Shown here piece after piece: positions 37,988 to 47,867 of a stretch of DNA of 64,000 bases. A model generated the notes under the pieces. The model was not told the origin of the DNA and searched no databases. It was given only the letters and a program-made list of their open reading frames with translations. Both the position numbers and the translations under genes were made by a program. This stretch comes from Melastoma dodecandrum (Eukaryota; Streptophyta; Magnoliopsida; Myrtales; Melastomataceae), in assembly GCA_029817715.1 (NCBI GenBank), contig JARUPY010000606.1, positions 2,108,001-2,172,000 of the forward strand, in the 5' to 3' direction. Every line of letters begins with the position of its first letter. The first letter of the stretch is position 1.

Positions 37988-38133
37988 TAGTCATTTACAT
38001 AGACTATCAAACAGAGAGCCTCAAACAACGCCAAATGCAGTGAATCCAACACCTTTGGGCAGAAGGACCCCACACCAGCAAAGTCAAGACACTCTAGCAA
38101 CCCTCAACAAGTCCGAGAAAATCCCACCTGTCA

Positions 38134-38365
38134 CTTTGAGTGAGCCGCTTTGGCAGCCAAGCACTCAAAGCACAAATATGAGATAACTCACTTGCTGAGA
38201 ACACGCGCGATTGTAAGAAAACCCGGTTGTCACTCAGGTCGAGTCGCTTTGGCAACCAAACGACCAGAGCACAAATCCAAAAGCCGCTTACCCTTAATGC
38301 ACATGCCCGTCAGATGACCCACCTGTCACTGTAAACGAGCCACTTTGGCAGCTAAACGCTTACAG
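38134..38365 (-). repeat. Three structured 37-nt hairpins in the Copia leader
   Basis: Hairpins at 38134-38170, 38233-38269 and 38329-38365 are all 37 nt long, starting 99 and 96 bp apart. On the plus strand the outer arms are CTTTGAGTG/CACTCAAAG, CTCAGGTCG/CGACCAGAG and CTGTAAACG/CGCTTACAG: different sequences that still pair, with one T-T mismatch in the second and one G-U pair in the third when read in element sense. The 19-nt interior is conserved (GCTTTGGCA core) and can itself form a short stem with a 3-nt loop. They lie between the primer site and gag. Confidence 0.8.
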
Positions 38366-38464
38366 CACAAATGTGAAAACACCGACAAGTTCACTCACAA
38401 AATCACATGTTCCCTTAGTCACATATGTACGCTCAATAATAACCTCTTTTTTTTTTTTTTAACT

Positions 38465-38509
38465 CCGCAGCTGCGGCGCGCGGTAGCAGAATGTTCCGCA
38501 GCTGCGGAA
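38465..38509. repeat. Paired CCGCAGCTGCGG palindromes
   Basis: A 12-bp perfect palindrome at 38465-38476 recurs at 38496-38507, where it extends to 16 bp (TTCCGCAGCTGCGGAA, 38494-38509). Between them is GCGCGC-rich sequence. They sit in the Copia leader between the primer site and the hairpin array. Confidence 0.8.
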
Positions 38510-38642
38510 TGATGTCTGTTCGTCTTCTCTAAACCTAATTTCGCGAAAACCGATCCTAATCACCATAATCGATCCCAAATCGCGAAATCTTTTTAGAAAT
38601 ACATAATCAAACATCGTGCGGATCCCAAATCGACAAACGGTC

Positions 38643-38654
38643 GCTCTGATACCA
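38643..38654 (-). other. Copia primer binding site (young element)
   Basis: On the minus strand this reads TGGTATCAGAGC, two bases after the 5' LTR end. It complements the 3' end of initiator methionine tRNA. Confidence 0.9.
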
Positions 38655-38656
38655 CA

Positions 38657-39169
38657 TGGAAGCGAATTTGATCGCTAACCCAAGATCACCGTATCGATTT
38701 GGGACACCAAAAAAAATACCGGGGAAAACGGAGGCGTACCTGATTGCGCCATAATCTCCAATACAAAAGCGGAAGCCAAAATCCGAGAGTACGAACTGCA
38801 AGAACAATCAGGAAAGTGCCCTAGGTCTTCCCCTCTCTCCTGACGAGACGGCCGATGGAACTATCTCATTAATACATCAGTGGGAGAGGGGACCTAGCGC
38901 TATTATAAACGTGACAGGCCCTTCCATCACGGGCTTATGTCAACATTAGGCCTACACCGAGTTGCCGTCTAGCCCACATCATACAATAACGAGATGTCGC
39001 AAAAGTCCATAACAAAGATCACCGAACCTCAATGGACTATCATGCATTGTCCCGTAATCAACATACAACCCGGTTTTTCAAGATAGAAAAAATATAATTA
39101 ATTATAGCCCAAAGGAATTTTATAAACAAAACAAAAGAAAGAAAACAAAGGTTCAATAAAATTCCAACA
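38657..39169 (-). repeat. Copia 5' LTR (513 bp)
   Basis: Near-identical partner of 32673-33185, carrying the element's promoter. The TCATT duplication follows at 39170-39174. Confidence 0.95.
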
Positions 39170-39174
39170 TCATT

Positions 39175-39949
39175 TGCATATAAGGCATGTAAACCTACCT
39201 AGCTTTATATCTCAATTTTCAATCAAGATTATGCTCGCCGGCACTTTTTATTGTGTTTTTTTTTTTTTGTCTCTCGTCACTCCATTCTTTTTGGGGTGTC
39301 CTGAAATGGGGGACTTCTTGTCTATGTTTTGAATGTTTATCCTCCCCCTCCCCCCTCCTACTTAGTCCACCCAATTTGACCGCCTTCTAGATGACGAGAT
39401 GAAAATCAAATTAGCCATCCAATCACCCCGTGTTGACTCACTATACCCAGTAAGGCACATATATTTATTAATCAATTCAGAAACCATGTCAAGGAAAGTC
39501 AAAGTCATCGCACGTGCACGTCGTAAATCACCAAACACGGGACAAATGAGGATGGAGAAAATCTTGTCTTTCCCACCAAATTTGTCTGGGAAGAACTTAT
39601 CTCAGCCCGATAGAAATAAGTTTTGGCCAAATTACTAGGAACCACTTTACTTGTAGGTTAGTTTTTAGGCGAAGAGAATCCGACACGTAGTTATAATAAA
39701 ATTATTACGTGAAACATTTATTTAGCAAAGTTTAAAAAGGTTGTGCTAATGATTTTGCATTTTCACGGGTTCAAGACATAAGAGTGATGTTCCCACGATG
39801 ATGGTGACGTATTATTATCAGTTCGAAACATATGCAGAAGAAGCTTCAATTATCATGACAGGTCTTTCAGCTAATCTTGCTCGTTATTACCTATTATGTG
39901 ATCTGTATAGTATGAAATACTGCCCATGTGAACATGACCTATTATCTAC
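39175..39949. other. Intergenic sequence, no gene seen
   Basis: AT-rich sequence that continues the host DNA interrupted by the young Copia element. A T-run is near 39257. No coding or repeat family is recognised. Confidence 0.35.
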
Positions 39950-41340
39950 ATGTCAAACTGTTGGATTGTTTATGTATACTAAGAGGGGTGAATTAGTGTT
40001 TATCACTTTTTCGCCATTTCTCAATGTAAGTGGAAGCGTATTGTTTCACAGTAGAGCGTTTCTCAGAATGAGATCAGCTTCGCTGTAACCGTTACGAATT
40101 GATCGAGTAGGTTTTCGTACGAGTGTTTGCGCGATCGTAAGGGACACAGTAGTTTATAGTAGTTCGGCCTTAATCGACCTACATCCACTTTTCATCGTAG
40201 AGGTGATTCCGCTATATAAATATAATGGGTGCAAAGAGCCGTTGCACTAGGCTTTCGGTTTCTCATAAAGTGAGATTTAAAATCCTTTAACAAAAGGGAG
40301 ATCACTCTTGGGCAACGGTCAGCTCCTCACACAGTGTACGTCTTTTCGTTTTCAGCAAAATGATGCTCACGCTCAGTAGTTGATTGCTCAAAGAATTTCC
40401 ACGCAGCATGTTGTCGCTTAGGCGTAAACCTGTCTATCAAAGCACAAAGACAACGTTGTCTTAAAGTATAAATCCTCACAAATGATTCCTTACAGTGAAG
40501 AATGACTTTTCTGAGAGCAGCACATTTTTGTTTCACAGTAGAGGAATGCTTCAGTGCTTAATAGCTCAGCAGAGGATTTCCACACAGCTTAGTCTCTTCT
40601 CAAGATGAGCCTGTAAGTACTTAAGAGACAACCACAAAGATAACCACTTAGTTCACAAAGAAAAACGAAAGAAAAGGTTTGGTTCCTCACTCGGCAGAAC
40701 CTGACTTCTCATACAGCGAAGTCGTGGTATCCGTCCTACACTCAGTTCGGACGTGCACGATTACCCCAGTCGTGACTCACTGCACTGCACACCTAATGCC
40801 TAAGGTGGAATTTTCAGCTCCGGCGGCTTCCACGCAACCTGCTCTATTGTCCCTCAGGAGGTCGAGGTTTCTGCACAACACCCCTGTGCTCGGGATGACC
40901 TCTTTCCACTCCGGCGGCGTTCCCAACTCCTGCTCGACCCTGGAGCCACGAGACTTCTAGCGCGCACCCGCAAGTGCGTGTCTCACTGCTCAAACTCCGT
41001 CGGTTCGAGACTTCCCTGCGAAAAGACACAACAAGAACGTCTTTTTGCCGATGGGTCAGCAACCGATTACTACAATCAGAACAGATATTCACTTAGCTTC
41101 CCTCAGACGATTCGCCAGCCGCTCGTTAGACGCACCGAGGACCTAGTCCCTCTCACGACGATCAAGGTCGCTCTCGGCCCTTAACACTCTCACACGTAGA
41201 TTGCAAGAGATAAGAACCGGGCGATCACTTAGCACATTCTGCTCTCTGCTGATCCTCAAAGCTTCACTCAGATCACACAGGCTTTGGACAACCACTTAGA
41301 CCACACAGAATTCGTTTAATGTGTGAGTGTCGTCTGATAT
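39950..41340. repeat. Unclassified repeat-like region with internal duplication
   Basis: The left part has the phrase ACTAAGAGGGGTGAATTAGTG (split over 39977-39998), which I associate loosely with dispersed plant repeats. Two related units of roughly 180-200 bp begin near 40361 and 40540; both contain AATGMT..CAGT, GCTCA-AGAATTTCCACGCAGC-like (second copy GAGGATTTCCACACAGC) and a downstream AAGACAAC/AGACAACC stretch. No transposon ends or proteins are seen. Confidence 0.35.
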
Positions 41341-42967
41341 TAATAGGGAGTAAAACAAATTATTCGTCTCCTAAATATCTGCCTTCAGCAAGCTGTAGTT
41401 ACGGACAGCAACTTGATGCTCAACGGTCACATTGACCAAAAAGAAAGGAAATCATTGACGACTTTCCTTATGCACACACTCTGATCCAATCATTACCAAA
41501 AAGATGTCTCAAAGTTATCTTAATCATAATAAACATCAAAATAGAAATATCAATATTCTTTAATGTTCGTAAAGATTAGATATGATAGGAAATGTTGCTA
41601 TAATTAGGTATTCCAATTTCAAATATCTCCAATCATATCCATCAGACCCCAAAACATAATATATTTTATCAATAAATAAGATAAAATCACAACAATCAAA
41701 TCGAAATAATAATTATTTCTCTATTTAGGTAATTGTAGCGCAGTAATGCAGTACAACTTCGCTGTAGTACAGCAACATGTTTCTCAAGCGTGGCAATACA
41801 ATTCTCAAGCGATGCAGCAATGCATTCATCAACAAAACTAAGTTCAACACAAACTGTTTGTCGGGGCAGTCGATGCCTTTGAAACGAGGAGGCCAACAAA
41901 GACTCCCAACAACTTGCCATTTTTATAATTAAGAAAAAAAAAGAAGAATTTTGTTCATTCGTCAGGACGAGATTAGGGTTTTGCATGTTTGACTACGATG
42001 ATGATGGATTCCTTTAGCGCCATGCAGAGGTCAAACAATCAGGATAACTCATTAATTATATACTATGGAGAATAACTGTGATTGATCTCGACTTTGTTGA
42101 TGAGAGTTTCCATTGGAATTCTTCAATGGAAGGTGTTTGACAAGGAATAAGAAATAAGGAAAGAAGGAATCAAACAAGAAAGGACCACACCACAAACTAC
42201 ATGGCGACTCCACTTCATCAGAAGGGGTCCAAATAACCTACCCAATTTAATACTAATATTTTGTATGTGTGTGTGTGTGTACGTGAATGAGTGCTTATTG
42301 TTCAACGTTTGTCCTTGTATGGCTAACAAGTGAGAGCGACCCCCATCTGATTGCCTCCCCGGTTTGTAAAATCATCATTAAAATATATGTTTGTTTGGGT
42401 ACTCGTTAGTTCTTGTTTATGTTTACACAGATATAAACGAGGTGTTGTAGCACGTATTCGTTTCTTCTAACGTAACATGGGAAGAAGTTAAGGAGTTTGG
42501 AACAAATGTTTCATGGAGAATTCTGTTTGTGATTCTAGAATGAAAGGAAGAGACCAAATTGAATCGACTATGAATATCAGAAGGAGTCATCAAATTGTCG
42601 TCGTTCCGCTCCTGTCTCTTATTAATTTAAACAAAATATTGTTCCACACCCGCACTCAATATAATTTTAACAATGATGCAGCCCGAAGCTTCTTGCGAAA
42701 CTTCCTGACATGGGTTAGGACAAGCCACAACCATGACAAGAACATCGGATCATTGTCCAGAACCCCAGGTTGACTAGAGTTTCCAGATTTATTATATTAT
42801 TCGAGATGGACCCTGGAAGTCGATTCACGGTCCAAGTTGCCCTCCTTGGCTTGAAAGAGTTCTCCAAAGTATTTATAGAATCCTTCCACTTCTTCTCTCC
42901 GTAGATCGAGTACAACCATCTGGACTTCCTCTTCTTTTCCTCTTGTTCTCCACTTTCTCGTCTGGGC
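41341..42967. other. Intergenic region with the GARP gene promoter
   Basis: No coding content is recognised. A short (GT)n tract is at about 42263-42280. The segment next to 42968 should hold the promoter and 5' UTR of the GARP gene. Confidence 0.35.
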
Positions 42968-44305
42968 ATGGAAAACCTAGGATCTGACCCTTTTCGTGAG
43001 AAGGTTTCCGGTTTCAGTTCCGAGGAGCATGGCAGCTCCACTTCGTCCCTCGTCTCGTCTCAGAAGCTGGCCTCCTTCGACCTGAACGAGGAAGCGGCAT
43101 CCGACGAGAAGGAATGCTATTATGTGATGGACGATGATGGCGATGACTCTGGTCATGGAGAGCGTGCTAGGGAAGGGAGGGGTCCGTTAGTCGATGCTTT
43201 AGGGAGCGGAACCATGGGGGTGAAGAAGATGACCCGGCATTACACAGTGTCGAAGTTCCCTCGGCTTCGTTGGACCCCCGAGTTGCACTTGTCGTTCGTC
43301 CATGCAGTCGAGAGGCTTGGCGGGCAAGAAAGTATGACTGATTCTCCCCTTCTTTGATCTTCGTTTTCGAAAAGAGTTGACAATTGAAGGTTAGTTTATG
43401 CTTGATTTTTCTCTAGGAGCGACTCCGAAGTCAGTTCTTCAGCTGATGAATGCAAAGGGGCTACGAATTGCACATGTCAAGAGTCATTTACAGGTTTGCC
43501 GCAGTTAACTCATGGACTGGCGCAGCCGACTGTTTAATGGTGGTACTCATAACAAATTTCATTTGTAGATGTATCGCTGCAAGAAGATCAACCGAGGTAG
43601 CCGAGGTACACAGCATTCAATTTTCAATTTTCAATTTCTTTTGTGTATATGCACGTCAGTTGATTATGATCAGAGTCCAATCTTAACATCACTACTTGAT
43701 TTGTTCTAGTGCGAGAGTACCTGCTCAGGGAGATGCATCGGATAGTGAGCGCTCATCAATCAAGGAGATCATTAGATGCATCTACTGCTTCTCAAGCAGA
43801 AACCTCCAAGCAAAATTTCCAGGGATTCCCCAACATGCGGTCAAGTTCATCTGACAGCTCAGAGCTCACGAGGTAATGTTTCTCCGTAACTCACGCGAGG
43901 ATGCATCCCGTACTTGTATTAAATCACACTTTTCGTCGTAGTCGCTCAGAAGTACCCCTCAATTACCATGCTACGGCCTGTCAAAATTTCATCATCGGCA
44001 AAGACCTCAGGATTCATAGTGGTCCGGAAGATGTGACGCGAAACTCTTGCAACCTCAAGCTGAATCACAACCCCAAGCTTAAACTCGAGGTAAGGATCAT
44101 AACCGCGACCGTCCCTTCTGATCACCTACCCACCCACGAGCATCAAACGCTAACCTAGGCCTTTCAAAAAAATCAATCCCAGGTGAACCATCGAGGCAGG
44201 ACCTCGTCCGCGGAGAAGGAACTACAGAAGGATCTACGGCGGGGGCTGAGGCAAAGACCGTCAGGGGGCGATGGCGAGATAAGCACCGAGCTTTGCCTTT
44301 CTTGA
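42968..44305 (+). CDS. GARP/MYB-like SHLQ-type transcription factor
   Basis: Six exons keep one frame: 42968-43331, 43417-43493, 43569-43596, 43710-43872, 43942-44089 and 44183-44305, giving 300 residues. Residues ~91-156 form the GARP DNA-binding domain: KFPRLRWTPELHLSFVHAVE, GGQERATPKSVLQLMN, KGLRIAHVKSHLQMYRCKKI. An FDLNEE sequence near residue 37 resembles an EAR-type repressor motif, and the end (STELCLS) is of the kind seen in this small clade of plant GARP regulators. Exon 3 has two usable donors nine bases apart (after 43596 and after 43605); the longer form adds three residues and keeps the frame. Nuclear repression is inferred. The gene is convergent with the DUF688 gene. Confidence 0.9.
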
Positions 44306-45629
44306 TACGAGTCAAACACATTCCTTACATTAGTTAAATCATGGGGATGATGAGTACTTAAAATTTGGATCTCGCCCAGAGAAATTGAAGAGATTATTCA
44401 AAAAGGGGAGAGGGTGAGATGTAATTCTTTTAAGTGCTCCTTATTTCTCTCCATTATGACTCCAGTTTCGTTATTTAGTTCTCTTTGTCCTAAGTTGGAG
44501 CTTATCTCAATGCTTTACAAGATACAATAACGTGGCATGAAAAGGACTTGGACATATAATGTCGGGATTAAATGTTGGACAATGTAAAAGAACAATGTGG
44601 GGAAGACCATCTTTGTCCAGAAATGATTCCTACAAACAAGTCAAAATGTAATTTTACCGACTATATAATTGAAACGGATTAGGGCAGCAAAGCAAATGAA
44701 AAAAGCTAGTCTCACTTGACTTCTCTTCTCCTGGCCATCTCCTGATCGCTTATTTTCTATGCATTAGTGTTTGTTTGGTATGATCTACAACGTCCGTATG
44801 TTCCGTTTTTTAAGTCTCGCTCGTTGTCGATGATGAGCTCCAATGACTGAGTTCGACCCTGGGGGACGGTTGCTCGGTCCATCAAACTGGACGGCCGAAG
44901 TCCATTATAAAAGCTCAACGGGATTTTACCCTAAAATCAATTGACTTTAGAGAGTATCCCGCTTAGGTTTATATATCAGGTCAGGCTCTTTTCTCTTTCC
45001 AACTAGAGACCTAAATTTACTCCATTTTGATGACAACCCTTTTAACACGTGGCACGAGCCTCTCACAAAGTTGGTTTCGGCAAGAAGCCAACGTCCTATA
45101 CAATTTGTTCTCCAGGGAAATGTTGCCCGGAGGATTGAGTACAAATACGAAGTGCAGCAAGTTCAAAACCAAGAAGAAACAATCTCAGATTCGAGAAAAA
45201 AGCGAACGGCCGCCTTCCACCCCGGTTTCTCGCCTCTTCTCAAGCATATAACGGGCGAGATGAAATGAACACCGAATAGGCATGGTTCAAACCGATCGGT
45301 TCCTCACCCTGAGCGAGATACGCATACCTAGTAATTGGAGCGGGCTGGGTGAAGTAGAAATGCTGCCCCTAGGACTTGCATTGCCTCGAGACATGCTCGA
45401 TTAGTTCCTGCAGGAAGGTTAGTCGTTCTAGAATCAATGCTCTGACATTGCCAGCCTATTCATGAAAAGAGAAAACTGCAAATGTTGGGTGAAGCATCGC
45501 CGATACCTCGGAATAACGGGTGTGATCATGATAAGTTTTCGATGTCTTGACTATCGTCTCCCACTTGGCGTCAGCCCGGCACTTATCAGAATTGTGCTTC
45601 ATGGGAGACAGAGGACGGGTCTTCTGCGG
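44306..45629. other. Intergenic region between convergent genes
   Basis: It holds the 3' UTRs of the GARP (+) and DUF688 (-) genes. No other gene or repeat is recognised. Confidence 0.4.
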
Positions 45630-47867
45630 TTATGGAAACCGACTCCTGGCAGAGCCTACGGATGGGAGAGTTCGCCATAGCCAGGATTGGGAAGGTGATC
45701 TCAGCGATGGAATTGGGAGGGATGGATCGAGAACACTGTTATCGACCTCCTTCGTGGTTTCTTCCCTGATTACAGCCTTCAGGCATTCTACTTCTCTTGC
45801 TGCAATTTCCTCGGCTACCGGATCCATCAATGCCTCGCGATTAAGTGAGTTTGAGTCTGAACATGAATTGCGCCCCGTAGTTACTTTGTATACATACAAA
45901 GTCCGCTCAAAAGTAGGGCCTGCCAATGGCATGTTCTTCTGCAAGGTTGTGCACGTGTTCTGATTCCTCAGAGGCCTGGTAGGGAACTGTCCCCGTGGAG
46001 TTTGCAGTTCACCTGAGAAATTACGTCTACTAGACCATCCGACAGACGGCACCACACAGGAAGTTTGAGATAATTCCCGCCTGAAAGGAGATAATTGACT
46101 GGACGTTGGCAGTTCCCCGGAGAAACTTTGCCGACTCAACCCCACAAGCGTCGGAACGACATAAGTAGTCTGGGACAATCCCGAAGTCACAGCATCATTT
46201 CTTGAAGCCCTGAAAGGAGATAATCTTCCAGTTGTTCGCAGTTCATCGGACAAATTAACCTGACTTGATGCAACATCATTCCTTGGAGGCCTGAAAGGTG
46301 ATATTCTGCCAGTCATCCGTAGTTCGCCAGACGAATTAACCCGACAAGATGCAACACCATTCCTTGTTGACCTGAAAGGTGACACTCCTCCGGTCATTCG
46401 TAGTTCACCAGACAAATTAGCCCGACTTGGTGCAATATCATTCCTTGGAGGCCTGAAAGGCGATAATCCTCCAGTCATTCGTAGTTCACCAGACAATTTA
46501 GCCCGACCAGACCCTCTGCACGGTGACACAACATGAGAAGTCCGAGGGGATTCATGCTTCTCAGAGATTGCATCTTCTTTCCTCGATAACCTGAAGGGGG
46601 ATGATTTACGTGAAGTTGGGCGCAGCTCTCCAGATAGATTAACCCATCCCGACCCACCCAGAGGCGGCACGACAAGAGCAGGGTGAAGTGGTTCACTTTT
46701 CTCTGCAGCCGTAACATCATTTCTCCGAGACCTAAAAGGAGACAGCCTACCAATCTTTCGCAGATCACCTGAGAAATTCAATCGACTAGACCATCCCAGG
46801 GGCTTACCCAGATCGCCTTCCAAGTTTGGGTTTCCAATTTGGTCTTCTGATTTCTGTGGAGCTCCAGCACTCTGTACATGAAGAACAGGCAAGCGAAAGT
46901 TTTCCAATGACCGACCGATTGATTCACCCTTAGGGTACTTCCTGATTGCCGGGACGAAAGTCATCGAGTTCTTTATCCTCGATTTAAGTCCAGGAACTGG
47001 ATTGAGTAACCGCAACGAGCTTCGGAAGCACAACTGAGGGAGTAATCCACAACCCTTCCCTGGCATGCTGTTGTACCGACCGTGATCTTCATTAGCTGCT
47101 GCTCCTCCTTCTACTTCTTCTTCTTCTTCTTCTTCTTCACTGCTTTCTGTTTGCGGAAGAGCTTGCGTGAAATATTGCATGATTTCCATATTATGCTGCC
47201 GAGACGGAGTTCTACTTTTGATAGCCGATGCTTGCGGCTGTTCAACTTCATGAGGTTGCTCTGTCAACAACAAATGGCGGTTTCTCGAAGTACAATGAAG
47301 GGAAGACTCCGAAGCCATTGCCATCGCCCTCGCAGCGGGCAAAAACCTTCCCATCATGAAGTCTCGAGTTAGCGTGTCTGCAGAGAATGTACCAGACCGC
47401 TTCATCGCATGACCATCGGACCCACTAAGACCGCTCATGTTGCAACCAATCGAGACTGAACCAGTCAGAGACATCGTATCCACTGCATCAGAATACACGT
47501 CGTCATCTTTATCGGTCACCACCAGGCCTTTCTCCATTTGGGATATGTCTCTAAACTCCTTCTCCAAGCAATCATCATAGACGCTCATGGAATTTCTCGC
47601 CGCAAGGACAGGCGTAGCAGGCAGCGTTTCATTAGCAAGGAGAACCTCACATTCGCCATCATCCTTGGCTCTGCCAGGAACCTGCTCCCAGGTAAAAGGT
47701 ACAGAAACAGGTTCCGTGACTGGATCCATGCTGCAGTTACCATTTCTGATCTTCTGCCTGGAATTCTTGGCTGTCCTCACCTTCAGTGAAGTCAAAGTCC
47801 CCGCGGATGACAAATTACGCCGGACAGATAGCAGAGGGGTGTTCAGATTCAGCCTCCTCTCCTCCAT
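45630..47867 (-). CDS. DUF688 family protein
   Basis: A 745-residue single-exon coding region on the minus strand. The start was set at MEERRLNLNTPLLSVRR (47867), the usual N-terminus of this plant family. The frame stays open 17 codons further upstream, but splice-acceptor-like CAGs there suggest a 5' UTR intron. The family block VPFTWEQVPGRAKDDGE is at residues 56-67. A run of eight or more glutamates lies around residue 250. The centre (about 46090-46800) is built of repeats of the type SGELRMTGGLSPFRPPRND. The C-terminus SPSQSWLWRTLPSV is also conserved. Biochemical function is unknown. No transmembrane segment is seen. Confidence 0.88.
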   Translation of the reverse strand: MEERRLNLNTPLLSVRRNLSSAGTLTSLKVRTAKNSRQKIRNGNCSMDPVTEPVSVPFTWEQVPGRAKDDGECEVLLANETLPATPVLAARNSMSVYDDCLEKEFRDISQMEKGLVVTDKDDDVYSDAVDTMSLTGSVSIGCNMSGLSGSDGHAMKRSGTFSADTLTRDFMMGRFLPAARAMAMASESSLHCTSRNRHLLLTEQPHEVEQPQASAIKSRTPSRQHNMEIMQYFTQALPQTESSEEEEEEEEVEGGAAANEDHGRYNSMPGKGCGLLPQLCFRSSLRLLNPVPGLKSRIKNSMTFVPAIRKYPKGESIGRSLENFRLPVLHVQSAGAPQKSEDQIGNPNLEGDLGKPLGWSSRLNFSGDLRKIGRLSPFRSRRNDVTAAEKSEPLHPALVVPPLGGSGWVNLSGELRPTSRKSSPFRLSRKEDAISEKHESPRTSHVVSPCRGSGRAKLSGELRMTGGLSPFRPPRNDIAPSRANLSGELRMTGGVSPFRSTRNGVASCRVNSSGELRMTGRISPFRPPRNDVASSQVNLSDELRTTGRLSPFRASRNDAVTSGLSQTTYVVPTLVGLSRQSFSGELPTSSQLSPFRRELSQTSCVVPSVGWSSRRNFSGELQTPRGQFPTRPLRNQNTCTTLQKNMPLAGPTFERTLYVYKVTTGRNSCSDSNSLNREALMDPVAEEIAAREVECLKAVIREETTKEVDNSVLDPSLPIPSLRSPSQSWLWRTLPSVGSARSRFP
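46205..46530 (-). repeat. 81-bp in-frame repeats within the DUF688 gene
   Basis: CCTGAAAGG starts at 46209, 46290, 46371 and 46452, an exact 81-bp step (27 codons). Each unit encodes a version of SGELRMTGRISPFRPPRND followed by about eight variable residues. Further, less regular copies lie outside this block on both sides. Confidence 0.85.

Larger units (their letters stand above)
32673..39169 (-). mobile_element. Young, apparently intact Copia retrotransposon
   Basis: A 6,497-bp element with 513-bp LTRs (32673-33185 and 38657-39169), TG..CA ends and a TCATT target duplication (32668-32672 and 39170-39174). The LTRs differ at only 5 sites by hand count. It has an initiator-methionine primer site (38643-38654), a purine-rich tract at the 3' LTR, and one uninterrupted 1366-codon gag-pol frame. 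All of this points to recent insertion and possible competence. The leader and 3' UTR carry arrays of structured repeats that are described separately. Confidence 0.95.
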
